Part shown: positions 9,325-17,700 of the stretch, piece after piece | Position numbering within the stretch: the first letter of the stretch is position 1 | Layout: every line of letters begins with the position of its first letter | NCBI RefSeq assembly: GCF_000969835.1 | Contig: NZ_KQ033912.1 | Span: 2,627,373 to 2,691,372 of the forward strand | Reading direction: 5' to 3' | DNA length: 64,000 nucleotides | Source of the DNA: Parabacteroides goldsteinii DSM 19448 = WAL 12034 | GTDB taxonomy: Bacteria; Bacteroidota; Bacteroidia; Bacteroidales; Tannerellaceae | Made by a program: the position numbers and the translations under genes | The notes under the pieces: model-generated | The model's database searches: none | Told to the model about the DNA's origin: nothing | What the model saw: the letters and a program-made list of their open reading frames with translations, nothing else

Positions 9325-9356
9325 AGGGCTATCGTTTTTAACGATGGCCTTTTTTG
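9325..9356 (+). terminator. Rho-independent terminator after the Rpn-type gene
   Basis: A hairpin formed by GGCTATCGTT and AACGATGGCC with a 3-base loop is followed by a run of T residues, 26 bp after the stop codon at 9299. From here to 9530 I see no gene, only AT-rich sequence. Confidence 0.75.
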
Positions 9357-9530
9357 TGCCTGAAATGCTCTGAAATAACCCTTTTAACATTTGCATGCCA
9401 AATTCCTACAAAGAGGTATGCTGTGTATCAGCATATTAATATATGTACGCGTGTTTAAATCCATACATATAATTATGGTGTAAAATGGTAGATAATATAT
9501 TGTTTTATAGTGTAATTACGAATGTATAGT

Positions 9531-9740
9531 AATGACTAAAAGAAAGGTTCCTTTTTTCTCGCCAGCAAAATTAAATATAACTTTTGAATGGGCAATACAT
9601 TCCTCAATATTTTTTCCTAAACCTATGTGCTTTCTTATCAATTGGATAGCAAAGTAAGTATAAAATTGCTTATTTCTTGCACAAAGTCAAAATATGCCGA
9701 AAATAATGGCGAGAAAAAAGGAACGTTTTTTCTAGTCATT
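9531..9740. repeat. Invertible-promoter-like element: 34-bp inverted repeats around a 142-bp spacer
   Basis: The left arm (9531-9564, starting AATGACTAAAAGAAAGGTTC) and the right arm (9707-9740, ending TTTTTTCTAGTCATT) are reverse complements at 31 of 34 positions. The spacer is 9565-9706. The element sits 76 bp before the surface-protein ATG at 9817. An arm pair of nearly the same sequence and spacing precedes the other giant surface protein at 59.0 kb. This is the layout of invertible phase-variation promoters in Bacteroidales. No recombinase gene is in the window. Confidence 0.82.
9650..9685 (-). promoter_or_regulatory. Candidate promoter inside the invertible spacer, pointing away from the gene
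   Basis: On the minus strand: TTTG (9682-9685), 21 bp, then TACTTACTTTG (9650-9660). The same TTTG-N21-TACTCACTTTG is conserved in the spacer at 59.1 kb although most of the spacer has diverged. Read as a promoter, it transcribes away from the downstream gene, so the assembled orientation would be OFF. It is not a perfect TAnnTTTG match. Confidence 0.45.
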
Positions 9741-9816
9741 CGCTTCTGAGTAACGTTCCTGTTCTGTGATTAAAAGGCTTTTAAGTAACACTATTATTAA
9801 TATTAAACAAAAGATT

Positions 9817-12800
9817 ATGAACAAAAAGTTTTCTACACTTGTGGCCGGTATTTTGCTGGCCGGTTCATTTCCGATTCTGGCACAGAATGCACATCTGGAG
9901 AATGGAGAGGTCACTTACCGTTCTCAGTTTGTGAAAAGTGCATCTTTGGACCAGGGGTTCTTCGGGGTGAAAAACATAGAAGCGGGCAAATGGTATCAGT
10001 TGGCGGTTAATATGGCTGATGATGCTAAAGCTAACGGAGCTACTTATGTGTTGACTCAGGAACGTGATTATTCAACCGGCAGATTGTATCTGGCTGTTAA
10101 GCCGATTCAGGATGCTGTGCTCTCTCATTCTTTATGGAAGATTCAACGTGTTGGTCAGGAAGTAAACGGAAGTATTTATACTTTTACTAATAAAGAAACC
10201 GGTTATACGTTGACATTCAATCATGAGGATGCGAAACTTCTTACGGCTGGGGATTTGGCAAATATGGAGGCTATCACAGATGCTGCGGCTCAAGCTGCAG
10301 AGCCAATCGTAAGAACATTGAAAACAGGTATACCTTCTGTGATCAGAGGTTGTGCTACCAACTGGGCCTGGTATACAACTCAGGAACAGACTAATCATAA
10401 CTTTGATTCTAAGTTGCTGTATACTTATTTCCATGCAGATAATCAGACCGCATCTCAGGATTCAATCATGGCATTGGCTATGGTAAAAGTAGGACCGGAA
10501 GCAAACGTTCGTTACGATGCCGATCATTATTATGTAAAAACAGTAAAAGCATCTGCTAAAGCATTTGCTGATGCCGATTTATATGATCTTGATGACAATA
10601 AGGACCTGGCTTTGGTTCATATCCGTCCGGTAGTAGCCGGTGCAAAGGTATTGAATGCTGATGAAGTGAATTCAATGATCGATGCTGACGGAACCAGCTT
10701 GGATTTTGCAGCCAATAATAATGCTAAGTATCCTGGCTATAACCGTGATAATGTTACACGTGACTTTGCTAAGTTCACATTGTTGAGCCCGAAGACAGGT
10801 CAACCTATTACTGTTTACAACAATCCGTTTGATGTAGCCTGGATCGCTAAAACCAGTGACTTCGGTGTGTTGGATCGCAGAAACTTCAATCCGAAGGTTC
10901 AAACAATCGCTTCTACTACAGTAGCTGCTGACTTTAATAATAATGCTAATGCCTATGCCGGCTATAACCTTTTATTCCAAAGTAATGATGATAAGTCTAA
11001 ATATTTGAAAGTTTGGGATGAATTGTATGAAACGGAAGAAGGCGGTAACTATAATGCTCTGAAAGTTGCGGGGGCACCTTATACATATAAAGGCAATCGT
11101 GAAATGACTTCTGATGAAGCACGTTATCATTGGAAAGCAACTTACTATGCTACAAATGATAGCCTTGTATTGGAACCATTGAATGCTTCACGTCATAATT
11201 ATGAAGGAGATCAGATACCTCTTACAGTAGCCCAATATTTGAATACTGTAAATGAGGCTAAAGCCTTCAGTTCGAATTCAGGTGAGTCTAATGCTTATAA
11301 CAAAGCTGCCGGTGTTCCGGTTGCATTGTATCTGCAAAACCTGGGACCGGCTGCCGGTGACGTAAAAGGTTATCTGACTGTAGGTTCTCCGAATGGATTG
11401 AATACTTATGTAGACAAGAAGTATGCTGCTGCCCCGAAATTCGATGCAACAACAATTGCTTATCCTCAAAAGTATTTCTATGCAGATGATGAACAGAATG
11501 AAAAGCTTTATTTATCAGGAGCCACACAAGCTAACACTGTTTGGATGGTTGCCGGTAACAACCCGGCTTATGTGACAAACGGAGCTTCTTATGTGGACAT
11601 GTATACTGGAGCTAAAGCAAAAGATGTAAAGAATGTAGATATTGCACATGAATCTCCTCAGGGAGCTAATGTTGATGCAACAACTGTAGATTACAATTCT
11701 CTTTATGCCGCGACACTCACTGCTACTCAGTGGCTTCGTCTGACATTTGATTCAAAATACACTCCGCTTATCCGTGACTCTTACGAAGATGCCCTGTATT
11801 TTATACAGTTGAAGACAGATAAGCCATTGGCAGGTAACGGTAGCCGTATTAATAATGCTTATTTGGTTTATAACCATGTAGGTCGTCTGATGTATGCAAC
11901 TCCGAATGAAAACCAGGATTTCGGTATCATGCCGTCTGCTCAGTGGGTTATCAAACAGAAACCTTGCCTGAACAAGAGTGATATCAATAAGAATGGAACT
12001 CCGGAAGTACAGATTTTCAACCGTGAATATGGTAAGGGTTCTTATGCGGAAGGCGAAGAAGTTCCCGTATTTGAAGGCCAGTTGTATCAGACAACTATCG
12101 ATGGCGTGAAATATAACTACATCATCAACCACCGCGATTATTATAATGTGGCTCGTGCAAACGGTACATTCACGATGAATACGCTGACTTGCTCGGATAC
12201 GTTATTGATCTCGAAAGTCGATCCTGAAAAGTATGCCGAAGCTTATGAAAGCGAATATCATGGTTACAAACATGTGGATTTCCACAGTCTGGCAGAATCT
12301 GCTAATCAGCCGTATTATCTGAAATACAATGATAAGCATAGTGATGACCTGACTACAAATACCGATAAATATTTGTATTCGAATGCTAGCGGTTATCTGG
12401 CTGTAACGAATCCGGATAATGCCGACTTCATTAACCAGAAGAACTTGTTCGAAATTGAAACGATTAAATCACACGTTCCATACGGTTACAGCGATATTAA
12501 AGGGTTGGAACCGTTGAACAGAACAGTTTATGCCCTGAAGGTTCGTGACAACAATGTTATCGACAACAACCGCAAATATGTTGTGGTATTGAAAGATGCG
12601 AAGAACAACCAGCGTTATGCTGTTCGCGAATTGAAAGACATTAACGGTCAGGATGTGAAGATCGCTGAGTTCTATCTGAAAGCAGACGAGCTGACTAACG
12701 ATAAGACTGATACTTGCTACGTATTAGTGGATGTTCGTTCTTACGACAAGGTTAGCGGAAAGGATGCAGCCAATGCTATTAACTTGAATAATGATATATT

Positions 12801-14355
12801 CAATGTTAAGAATGACCTGGATGCCGATGTAAGCAAAACATTGTCTCATTTGCATGTATTCGATGAAAATGCTCCTGTAGCACATGCTTTATATAATGAT
12901 GCGGCAGATCGTAAATTCATCAATAACGGATGGCAGATTCTGGAAATGGTAAATGATCCTGACAAACTGTATCCGTATGCAATGGATAACGAACCGAATT
13001 ATGACTGGTCAGCCTTCCAGTTGGTTCGCAATATTCGTCCGTTGTATAAACCGGTTGCTGAAGACCGCGAAGTAAACGGTAATATCAATATCGTAGTGAA
13101 TGATGGTATCGGCGGAGTAAAACAGGCGTTGTTTGAAATGTCCAAAAATCAGTATGCCGATATTACGAATGCAAAAGAAGGCATCAACTATGCCGGTGTA
13201 ACTTCTGAAGGTATCAAGCCGGGTAAGGAATGGAATACTTCTATTTATGTTGATTCTGTAGTTACTTCACCGCTTGCTCCGGTTGCAATGCCTCAGTACA
13301 TGTTATGGGTAGCAAACGATACTATTGCAGACGGTTTCTATTGCGAAGATTATCTGGAAGCACCGGGTCACGGTTATTTCGACAAGCAGGATGCTGCAGA
13401 TGCAGAAGACATGGAACACTATGTATATTATAATGGTTATGTTTCCGGCCGTATGTTGGTTAACTTCAATGACTCTGTTGCCCTTTATACGGGCCTGAAC
13501 AAGCTGGATGAAGCAAGCCGTTATAAATATAACAACCGTACCCGTCTGGGCTTCGTAGAAGGTGTCCATATGGTTATTACTGCTGATGAATTACTGACGG
13601 CTGATAAGAAAGCTTTCAAGGATGGTGCAGAGAAGTACTTCCCGAAAGCAGATTTCGCACAGTTGAAGAGCAATTTGGCTTCTTTGACAGATCAGGAACT
13701 TGTATACGTATTGCGTGGTACAACTTTGGCTGATATCCGTGATACAAAAGGCTTCATCAATCCTAAAAAGTTGAATGATGCTATCAACGCTAAACAGATT
13801 GACGTGAAATACCTGAACGGTACTCATCGTAACTATGTATGGGCATTGCGCTATACAGAAGATGAAATTACCGATCCGTCTATTGGTGAAGGTACAGGTC
13901 GCGGCCATAACGACTTCTTGTTGGAATCTTTCGATAAAAAAGATGGAGTAGCAGGTGATGCTTCGATAGGAGGTTATAAAGGTGCATGGGTGAAACTGGA
14001 TAACAATGTTCCTGTATTAGCCAGAATCACAACGACAAATGGTGATCATGACGATCTGGGTGCAACAGATATTAGCGAAGGTTTGAACCAGGGTCAGATT
14101 TTCAATATGACTGTAACGGAAGATTATGCTACATCAACGGATGAAGTATCTGTATCTGCAGTTAAGGTATTCGCAACTACAGGTGCTGTAATCATCAAGG
14201 GGGCCGAAGGCAAGAAAGTGACTATTAGTAATGTTCTTGGACAGGCTGTAGCTAGCACGGTAATCACTTCAAGCGAAGCTACTATCTCTGTTCCTGCAGG
14301 TGTAGTATTTGTAGCTGTAGAAGGCGAAGTTGCTGTCAAAGCAATTGTAAAATAA
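9817..14355 (+). CDS. Giant secreted surface protein with DUF6383-type C-terminal domain (S-layer-like)
   Basis: 1512 residues from the ATG at 9817, which starts a clear signal peptide (KFSTLVAGILLAGSFPILAQ). The long middle has no domain I recognise. The last 70 residues (SAVKVFATTGAVIIKGAEG...VPAGVVFVAVEGEVAVKAIVK) form a beta-rich domain nearly identical to the end of the 1366-residue protein at 59.3 kb. It resembles DUF6383 and T9SS type A sorting domains (NVLGQ motif, basic C-terminus). From memory, Parabacteroides distasonis has a family of phase-variable, glycosylated S-layer proteins with invertible promoters, which fits this gene. Export through the PorKLMN system encoded at 26.8-33 kb is inferred. 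Confidence 0.85.
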   Translation: MNKKFSTLVAGILLAGSFPILAQNAHLENGEVTYRSQFVKSASLDQGFFGVKNIEAGKWYQLAVNMADDAKANGATYVLTQERDYSTGRLYLAVKPIQDAVLSHSLWKIQRVGQEVNGSIYTFTNKETGYTLTFNHEDAKLLTAGDLANMEAITDAAAQAAEPIVRTLKTGIPSVIRGCATNWAWYTTQEQTNHNFDSKLLYTYFHADNQTASQDSIMALAMVKVGPEANVRYDADHYYVKTVKASAKAFADADLYDLDDNKDLALVHIRPVVAGAKVLNADEVNSMIDADGTSLDFAANNNAKYPGYNRDNVTRDFAKFTLLSPKTGQPITVYNNPFDVAWIAKTSDFGVLDRRNFNPKVQTIASTTVAADFNNNANAYAGYNLLFQSNDDKSKYLKVWDELYETEEGGNYNALKVAGAPYTYKGNREMTSDEARYHWKATYYATNDSLVLEPLNASRHNYEGDQIPLTVAQYLNTVNEAKAFSSNSGESNAYNKAAGVPVALYLQNLGPAAGDVKGYLTVGSPNGLNTYVDKKYAAAPKFDATTIAYPQKYFYADDEQNEKLYLSGATQANTVWMVAGNNPAYVTNGASYVDMYTGAKAKDVKNVDIAHESPQGANVDATTVDYNSLYAATLTATQWLRLTFDSKYTPLIRDSYEDALYFIQLKTDKPLAGNGSRINNAYLVYNHVGRLMYATPNENQDFGIMPSAQWVIKQKPCLNKSDINKNGTPEVQIFNREYGKGSYAEGEEVPVFEGQLYQTTIDGVKYNYIINHRDYYNVARANGTFTMNTLTCSDTLLISKVDPEKYAEAYESEYHGYKHVDFHSLAESANQPYYLKYNDKHSDDLTTNTDKYLYSNASGYLAVTNPDNADFINQKNLFEIETIKSHVPYGYSDIKGLEPLNRTVYALKVRDNNVIDNNRKYVVVLKDAKNNQRYAVRELKDINGQDVKIAEFYLKADELTNDKTDTCYVLVDVRSYDKVSGKDAANAINLNNDIFNVKNDLDADVSKTLSHLHVFDENAPVAHALYNDAADRKFINNGWQILEMVNDPDKLYPYAMDNEPNYDWSAFQLVRNIRPLYKPVAEDREVNGNINIVVNDGIGGVKQALFEMSKNQYADITNAKEGINYAGVTSEGIKPGKEWNTSIYVDSVVTSPLAPVAMPQYMLWVANDTIADGFYCEDYLEAPGHGYFDKQDAADAEDMEHYVYYNGYVSGRMLVNFNDSVALYTGLNKLDEASRYKYNNRTRLGFVEGVHMVITADELLTADKKAFKDGAEKYFPKADFAQLKSNLASLTDQELVYVLRGTTLADIRDTKGFINPKKLNDAINAKQIDVKYLNGTHRNYVWALRYTEDEITDPSIGEGTGRGHNDFLLESFDKKDGVAGDASIGGYKGAWVKLDNNVPVLARITTTNGDHDDLGATDISEGLNQGQIFNMTVTEDYATSTDEVSVSAVKVFATTGAVIIKGAEGKKVTISNVLGQAVASTVITSSEATISVPAGVVFVAVEGEVAVKAIVK

Positions 14356-14420
14356 GGAATTTTTATAATCAATAGATTTTGACTGCGTGGTAGAGACGGA
14401 TTGATACGTCTGTCTCTACT

Positions 14421-14522
14421 AATTAACCTGCGACAGGCGAATAAGCGGTCGATATTAATACTAAAGTAATGAAATAAAGTTCTTCTGTTCGATCTCTGTG
14501 AAGAGCGAAGACAGACAAAAAC
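14421..14522 (+). ncRNA. Conserved 3' UTR segment or candidate sRNA after the surface-protein gene
   Basis: About 100 bases between the stop codon and the terminator are some 93% identical to 63454-63554, which lies after the other surface-protein gene. The conserved core includes AATTAACCTGCGACAGGCGA and TAATGAAATAAAGTTCTTCT. The hairpin just before it (GTAGAGAC/GTCTCTAC at about 14391-14420) is not conserved in sequence but has a counterpart. Conservation of non-coding sequence suggests an RNA role, such as 3' end processing, stability or a 3'-derived small RNA. No good open reading frame fits it. Confidence 0.4.
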
Positions 14523-14552
14523 AAACCCCGGGGAATACGTTCTCCGGGGTTT
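14523..14552 (+). terminator. Rho-independent terminator after the first surface-protein gene
   Basis: AAACCCCGGGGA (14523-14534) pairs with TCTCCGGGGTTT (14541-14552) with one mismatch and a 6-base loop. The equivalent hairpin at 63555-63586 differs in sequence but keeps the pairing. Confidence 0.7.
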
Positions 14553-14612
14553 CGTCGTTAGAAATAATGTGGCAATATAGAAAATAATGGGCCAATGTGG
14601 CAATATAGAAAA

Positions 14613-14644
14613 AGTGAACTATCTGTTTAGCAACTGGTTGTAGC
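14613..14644. repeat. Left copy of a 32-bp imperfect inverted repeat flanking the accessory cassette
   Basis: This segment (AGTGAACTATCT...ACTGGTTGTAGC) matches the reverse complement of 20981-21012 at about 26 of 32 positions. The two copies bracket the genes from 14.75 to 20.8 kb. The rest of 14553-14750 holds no gene that I can support. Confidence 0.4.
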
Positions 14645-14783
14645 TGATAATAATTGAACCTCTTGCTATCTTCGTTAGCACATTGTCTCATTGGCATATT
14701 ATTGCTACTAACAAAACCCTGTGTCATCACAGGACAATTATAAAGAATAAAAAGATGAAAAAAAACAACAAGTCATCCTCTCT

Positions 14784-15134
14784 TTGGATGCGCTGTGCGA
14801 CGAGATAAAGCGTCTGCACGGGATGAGAGAAGAAAGCGGCTGTCTGTCGCGTAGTAACGAACGGAAACTGAAAGCCTGCAAACGGAGGCTGCAGGGGCTG
14901 CTGGGAGCAGTCGTTCTTTTTCCTGAAGACCGTCTGCATATTCCGGCAAAGGAACATATGCTGCTGGCCTTCTATATGGGAGAATTGAATAACCGGTTGA
15001 AAGAACATTTCGGTGAAATCAATGACGGTAAGCTGCTCGCTCTGCTCTTCGACATATTTGAATTTGAGGTATCTCGTGGAACCTTCCTGAGATATTACTA
15101 TATGTCGGAGGATGAAAAGGAAAACGGGAAATAA
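14784..15134 (+). CDS. Hypothetical protein; start disrupted by an A8 tract
   Basis: 116 residues from a TTG at 14784; no ATG is available in this frame. An ATG at 14755 is followed by eight A residues (14758-14765) and is out of frame by one base. With nine A residues the protein would begin MKKKQQVILSLDALCDEIKR and run on into this frame. The gene is therefore either frameshifted, phase-variable by slippage, affected by a homopolymer sequencing error, or truly started at TTG. The product is helical and charged with no recognised domain. It lies between the surface-protein gene and the primase-helicase-like gene, in the same direction. Confidence 0.5.
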   Translation: MDALCDEIKRLHGMREESGCLSRSNERKLKACKRRLQGLLGAVVLFPEDRLHIPAKEHMLLAFYMGELNNRLKEHFGEINDGKLLALLFDIFEFEVSRGTFLRYYYMSEDEKENGK

Positions 15135-15160
15135 ATTTTCTCCCGATTCCCCTTAAAATT

Positions 15161-15245
15161 GACCGGTTTATAGTGCTCGCTTTCGTGGCTCAGTCGCACC
15201 AGAAGCCTTGAGACTGCGTTGGTGAAGACTATGACCGGTCTTTTT
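15161..15245 (+). ncRNA. Structured leader or small RNA upstream of the primase-helicase-like gene
   Basis: The outer pairing is GACCGGT..ATAGT (15161-15174) with ACTAT.ACCGGTC (15228-15240), followed at once by TTTTT. Inside, GGCT/AGCC and CACCA/TGGTG can pair. The long closed stem plus T run looks like a structured RNA ending in a terminator or an attenuator 77 bp before the start at 15322. No known family was recognised. Confidence 0.35.
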
Positions 15246-15321
15246 AACTGCTTTTTGTGTAAGAAAGGAATGCCTATATTGCGTCCATATTAACCGGCTG
15301 AACAGCCTAAATTTAAATAGT

Positions 15322-17529
15322 ATGAACGCAACACCTTCAGTCTCTTATTTCGTGAAACTTTACCTGTCGACATCACAGTCCTTTACCCTGGAAGAAATCA
15401 TTATCCTGATCCGTACCCGACGCTGGATACATGAAATAACCGCTTACCGCACTGCCCTGGCTTCCGGTGACAAAGAAGCTGCCCGCTCCCTGAAAGCACA
15501 GCTTCCGGGCTTTACTCCCTCCGGCCTGTTCAAAGGAGGGCATCGTGCCAACCAGCTGGAAGCCTATAGCCAGGTGGTGGGACTGGATTTCGATCATGTG
15601 GCCGACCTGGCTGCATTGATCGCTCTATTCCTCCGGCAGCCTTTTACGCTGGCCTTATTTATCAGTCCCGGAGGTGAGGGGCTGAAAGTCTTTGTCCGTG
15701 TCGATACCGCCCGCGAAGAGCATGCCGCTGCATTTGCAGCGGTAGCCGCCCATTATGAGCACCTCTCAGGCGTTTTCTGCGACCGTGCCTGTAAGGACAT
15801 CAGTCGTTGCTGCTACGTGAGCGATGATCCGGAGGCTTACTATAATCCGAAAGCTCAGGTATTCTCCCCTGCCTCTGTTGTGCAGGGCCAGGTGTTTGTA
15901 CACGACTGGCTGCGTGCCCATCCTGCCGTCGAAGGCAGCCGCAACCAGACTGTCTACCGACTGGGTTGCGAAGCTAACCGGAGAGGCTTTGACCGCAATG
16001 AAACGGTCTCTTTTTGCATACCCCTGTTGCACGGTGACGACTTCCCTGAAGAAGAGATCCGTCAGGCTTTATCTTCTGCCTATCAGGGACATACTGATGA
16101 GTCGGCTACCCGTCCTCCAAGCAAAAGGACAGAAAAGGACAAAAAGGACACCGCCACATTTTCGGGTGAGGAGCTTCGCGAACAAACCCCTTTTCTACCG
16201 GAAAATATAACCACCGGTCTTCCCCTTTTGCTGGGCGATGCACTTCGTTTCTACACCGACCGCCGCGAGCATGATATGGCTTTCCTGGCAGCCTGTACCG
16301 TATTGAGTGCCTGCCTCCCGGGAGTATGGGGTATCTATAACCGAAAACGTGTCTATCCCCATCTTTTCACGGTCGAAGTGGCTCCGGCGGCCAACGGCAA
16401 AGGGTGTATCAATGACATGCGCCGCCTGGCTGACAGCTATGCCTCACTGATCGAGATCGAGACGAAGCGTAAGGAGGACGAGTATCTTCAGGCGTTAGAA
16501 GAATGGGAACTGAAGAAAGCGGCTGCCCATCAGAAGAAACAGGCGGTAAAAGTGACCGATGCCCCTGTAAAAGCCTCTACCTGCTATTTTTTCATCCCTA
16601 CCCAGATAACGAAAGCCAAGTTGTTGGTTCACCTGGCTGAGAATGGCGAGGTCGGCGGACTGATGGTCGACAGTGAGATCGATACTCTGATCTCAGCCAG
16701 CCGTCAGGACTATGGGCAGTTCGACGATCTGTTGCGTAAGGCTTTCCAGCATGAACCTGTCGCCTCCTCCCGTAAGGTGGATAATGAGATGATCCGCGTT
16801 CCCCAGCCGCGTCTGGCTCTTTTGCTGGCGGGTACACCCGGACAATTTCCCCGCCTGGTGCCGAGTGCGGAGAACGGGCTGGCAAGCCGTCTGCTGCTGT
16901 ATACCTGCCGCAGCAAGGCGGTCTGGCAGGATGTTTCGCCTCAGAATGGAGCGGAAGGTTTTGAGGTCTGGATCGACAGTCTCTCCGAACGTGTGCGTGA
17001 TATAGCCCTGTTGCTGCGTAAACGACGTTTGCAGGTGCGCCTTACTCTCCGGCAGTGGGATGAACTGAACCGTCACTTTGCGCAGCTATTGCGTGAAACC
17101 GACCTGTTTGGGGAAGAAGACTTCCTGGGTGCCGTGAAGCGTCACGGACTGATGACTTTCCGTCTCTGCATGATCTTTACCGCTCTCGATGTCGCTTCGC
17201 TCGATTACGGGGTGGACGAGCGTTTCTGTGACGATGTTCATTTCCGGGCGGCCCTTTCCATAGTCGATGTCTGCCTCGAACACAGCCGCTTGCTGATGAC
17301 GCAGCTTACCGCCCCGGCAGATATCCCCGAGCTTACCTGCCCGGATTATTTCCGTAAAATATTCGACCGGCTGGACGATCAGTTCACCGTGTCCGACTTG
17401 TATGCGCTCAGCCAGGCAGCCGGTATAAACGACCGTTCCGTCAGACGCCACCTTTCCCGTTTGGAGCCGGTCTTCATCACCCGTCTGTCTCACGGCCTCT
17501 ACCGTAAAAACACTTCCCCTGCCGCCTGA
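15322..17529 (+). CDS. BT4734-like N-terminal / DUF3987 primase-helicase-like protein
   Basis: 735 residues. The N-terminal region (about 60-170) is a BT4734-like (VirE_N-type) domain with GLDFDHV, SPGGEGLKVFVRVD and CKDISRCCYVSDDP, a layout resembling archaeo-eukaryotic primases (DxD, S-G-K, arginine). A lysine-rich linker (about 262-282) leads into the DUF3987 domain, whose Walker A-like loop is APAANGKGC. Such proteins sit in mobile or accessory modules of Bacteroidales; biochemical function is unproven. A 39-bp stretch in the linker (16125-16163) is repeated, inverted and perfect, 18 bp after the stop codon. The second family member is at 56438-58813. Confidence 0.82.
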   Translation: MNATPSVSYFVKLYLSTSQSFTLEEIIILIRTRRWIHEITAYRTALASGDKEAARSLKAQLPGFTPSGLFKGGHRANQLEAYSQVVGLDFDHVADLAALIALFLRQPFTLALFISPGGEGLKVFVRVDTAREEHAAAFAAVAAHYEHLSGVFCDRACKDISRCCYVSDDPEAYYNPKAQVFSPASVVQGQVFVHDWLRAHPAVEGSRNQTVYRLGCEANRRGFDRNETVSFCIPLLHGDDFPEEEIRQALSSAYQGHTDESATRPPSKRTEKDKKDTATFSGEELREQTPFLPENITTGLPLLLGDALRFYTDRREHDMAFLAACTVLSACLPGVWGIYNRKRVYPHLFTVEVAPAANGKGCINDMRRLADSYASLIEIETKRKEDEYLQALEEWELKKAAAHQKKQAVKVTDAPVKASTCYFFIPTQITKAKLLVHLAENGEVGGLMVDSEIDTLISASRQDYGQFDDLLRKAFQHEPVASSRKVDNEMIRVPQPRLALLLAGTPGQFPRLVPSAENGLASRLLLYTCRSKAVWQDVSPQNGAEGFEVWIDSLSERVRDIALLLRKRRLQVRLTLRQWDELNRHFAQLLRETDLFGEEDFLGAVKRHGLMTFRLCMIFTALDVASLDYGVDERFCDDVHFRAALSIVDVCLEHSRLLMTQLTAPADIPELTCPDYFRKIFDRLDDQFTVSDLYALSQAAGINDRSVRRHLSRLEPVFITRLSHGLYRKNTSPAA

Positions 17530-17585
17530 TCGGATGAGTGTTTTCTGAAAATGTGGCGGTGTCCTTTTTGTCCTTTTCTGTCCTT
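16125..17585. repeat. Perfect 39-bp inverted repeat bracketing the DUF3987 half of the gene
   Basis: The left arm 16125-16163 (starts AAGGACAGAAAAGGAC, ends CCGCCACATTTTC) and the right arm 17547-17585 are exact reverse complements at all 39 positions. They enclose 1383 bp. The left arm is coding (linker residues about 268-281); the right arm is intergenic. Inverting the enclosed DNA would fuse the N-terminal domain to a 20-odd-residue tail ending at a TGA, removing the helicase-like domain. Confidence 0.85.
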
Positions 17586-17700
17586 AACTTTTGTTTCCCT
17601 CTGACATTCAGTCTTTTACCCTGTAGTCTACCGTGCAACAGGGTATAGGGGAACAAAGGGTAGGATATAGGGGAGAAGAAGGTTCCCTATAGGGCGAAAA

